This document shows positions 24,999 through 25,686 of a stretch of DNA of 25,686 nt, piece by piece. Numbering within the stretch: position 1 is the stretch's first letter; each line of letters opens with the position of its first letter. The position numbers and the translations under genes are program-made. The DNA is from Rhabdothermincola sp037478855 (GTDB taxonomy: Bacteria; Actinomycetota; Acidimicrobiia; Acidimicrobiales; Acidimicrobilacustridaceae), in the NCBI GenBank assembly GCA_037478855.1, contig JBBFLY010000043.1, positions 1-25,686 on the forward strand, read 5' to 3'. The notes under the pieces were generated by a model. It saw only the letters and a program-made list of their open reading frames with translations, did not search any database and was not told the origin of the DNA.

Positions 24999-25071
24999 GC
25001 CCGGGTAGCTCAGTCGGCAGAGCGGCTCACTCGTAATGAGCAGGTCAAGGGTTCGATTCCCTTCCCGGGCT
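24999..25071 (+). tRNA. tRNA-Thr, anticodon CGU
   Basis: A full cloverleaf can be folded: acceptor GCCCGGG with CCCGGGC, D stem GCTC with GAGC, anticodon stem GCTCA with TGAGC around the loop CTCGTAA (anticodon CGT, threonine codon ACG), and T stem AAGGG with CCCTT around TTCGATT. The discriminator is T at 25071. The 3' CCA is not encoded, so it must be added after transcription. The remnant of a tyrosine recombinase starts about 20 bases downstream, so the tRNA may be an old integration site. Confidence 0.95.
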
Positions 25072-25090
25072 CTCAATGCCCTGAGCAGGC

Positions 25091-25597
25091 ATCGACCCTA
25101 CGCTCAGGGGCGCTCCCCGCCAGGTCGCCCGAGCCACCATCCGCGAGGTCCGAAGGATGGTCGGCCGCCACGACGGGGCCACCATCGACATCCGCGATCG
25201 GGCGATTCTCGTCCTCAGGTCTACTGGCACCTTCCGGCACTCCGAGCTCGTCGCCCTCGTGGTCAACCGGGTAGCCGAGAGAGCGGGCCTCGACCGTTCC
25301 GCCTCCTCGGGTCACAGGCTGCGTGCCGGGTTCGTGACGACCGCTGTGGTCAACGGTGCCAGCGAGCGGGCCATCGGTCGCCAGACGGGGCGCGCTTCCG
25401 CCAGCGAACGCGTGTTCCGGCGAGTTGTGCGGCAGGCCGCGCCCTCGTGGAGTGCGGCTGAATCCTCCCCACCTGTCGGGCGGTGCGCCCGGAATGGTGG
25501 GGATGTTGCATCCGGGGTCGATCGTGCGGGAGCAGCGGCTCAGGGTCTTCGTCGACTACCAGAACACGTACATGCGGGCACGCGAAGCCTTCGGTGA
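25091..25597 (+). pseudogene. Decayed tyrosine recombinase (phage-type integrase) remnant
   Basis: The frame opens after a TGA at about 25091 and runs to 25597. RQVARATIREVRRM resembles the end of the core-binding domain. RDRAILVLRSTGTFRHSELV matches the first catalytic box of tyrosine recombinases, with its Arg kept. It then jumps within about ten residues to NRVAERAGLDRSASSGHRLR and AGFVTTAVVNGASERAIG, the HxLR box. The stretch normally between these boxes is missing, and so is the N-terminal domain. The final tyrosine is lost: SERVFRRVVR stands where relatives have VRRYIR. Beyond about 25445 the frame is nonsense. It is a dead gene fused by an internal deletion, next to tRNA-Thr and in the same orientation, as expected for the edge of an old integrated element. 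Confidence 0.7.
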
Positions 25598-25640
25598 CGA
25601 GTCCACGCGGAACGAGGCCACGTCCGCTGACGTGGTGTAG
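25494..25640 (+). pseudogene. Truncated NYN-domain (LabA/PIN-like) protein fragment
   Basis: The segment LRVFVDYQNTYMRAREAFGD closely matches the first strand and helix of NYN-domain proteins, putative PIN-like ribonucleases, where VDYQN carries a metal-binding Asp. The frame ends after only 48 codons (TAG 25638-25640), so the rest of the domain is missing. Possible starts are ATG 25494, ATG 25503 or GTG 25524; none has a strong ribosome-binding site. A short hairpin (CGGGC/GCCCG around 25477-25491) precedes it. The fragment overlaps the decayed tail of the recombinase remnant in another frame. Continuation by frameshift beyond 25640 cannot be judged because the window ends. Confidence 0.55.
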
Positions 25641-25686
25641 GAGGACCACCGCGTCAACCTCTTGGTTGTTGTTCTAGCCGGCTGCT

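Overview
The window is a visibly GC-rich, gene-dense chromosomal segment of an actinobacterium. Several things point to Actinomycetota, most likely an Acidimicrobiia-like lineage. DNA topoisomerase I has a lysine/alanine-rich tail instead of zinc fingers. The order topA, MFS protein, tmk, holB is present. There is a compact Tad pilus operon with a short Flp-like pilin. GTG and TTG starts and four-base stop/start overlaps are common. The lineage below phylum level is inference.

Layout. 1-1569: 3' part of glutamine-dependent NAD+ synthase, whose 5' end lies outside. 1620-2534: an unrecognised, possibly ferritin-like protein, coupled to a small frameshifted ORF. 2736-3812: a primary-type sigma-70 factor with its own promoter. 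3938-4918: a micro-ORF that ends against a membrane-tailed HAD-IB phosphatase on the other strand. 5002-9141: a Tad/Flp pilus operon (tadZ/cpaE, tadA, tadB, tadC, flp, tadE) with a recognisable promoter and a closing hairpin. 9225-9422: a 65-residue conserved-looking protein. 9506-11839 (-): a YprA/MrfA-type helicase. 11882-12714: an RsbV-like STAS protein and an RsbW-like ATPase. 12751-14160: an NhaA antiporter gene interrupted by an in-frame TGA. 14201-15460 (-): an acyl-CoA dehydrogenase. 15726-21876: topA, MFS transporter, tmk and holB. 21920-22047: a 15-bp tandem repeat with a 13-bp inverted arm. 22129-24840 (-): a PAS-PAS-GAF-GGDEF-EAL protein. 24999-25071: tRNA-Thr(CGU). 25091-25640: remnants of a tyrosine recombinase and a NYN-domain gene.

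How the genes fit together. The pilus genes form one transcription unit in which five genes are joined by ATGA or GTGA overlaps. They lack a prepilin peptidase here, so maturation must depend on another locus. The replication block couples supercoiling, dTTP supply and the clamp loader, as in other actinobacteria. Signalling is represented by the partner-switch pair and the c-di-GMP protein.

The clearest oddities are lesions and regulatory structure: the nonsense codon in nhaA, the frameshift at about 2410, the decayed recombinase next to a tRNA, the tandem repeat with its hairpin, and a recurring TAAxxT hexamer placed about 6-8 bases before start codons, which suggests leaderless transcription. 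I see no convincing new multi-gene system. The items most worth checking are the nhaA TGA codon, the palindrome-controlled micro-ORF at 3985 and the tRNA-adjacent remnant.
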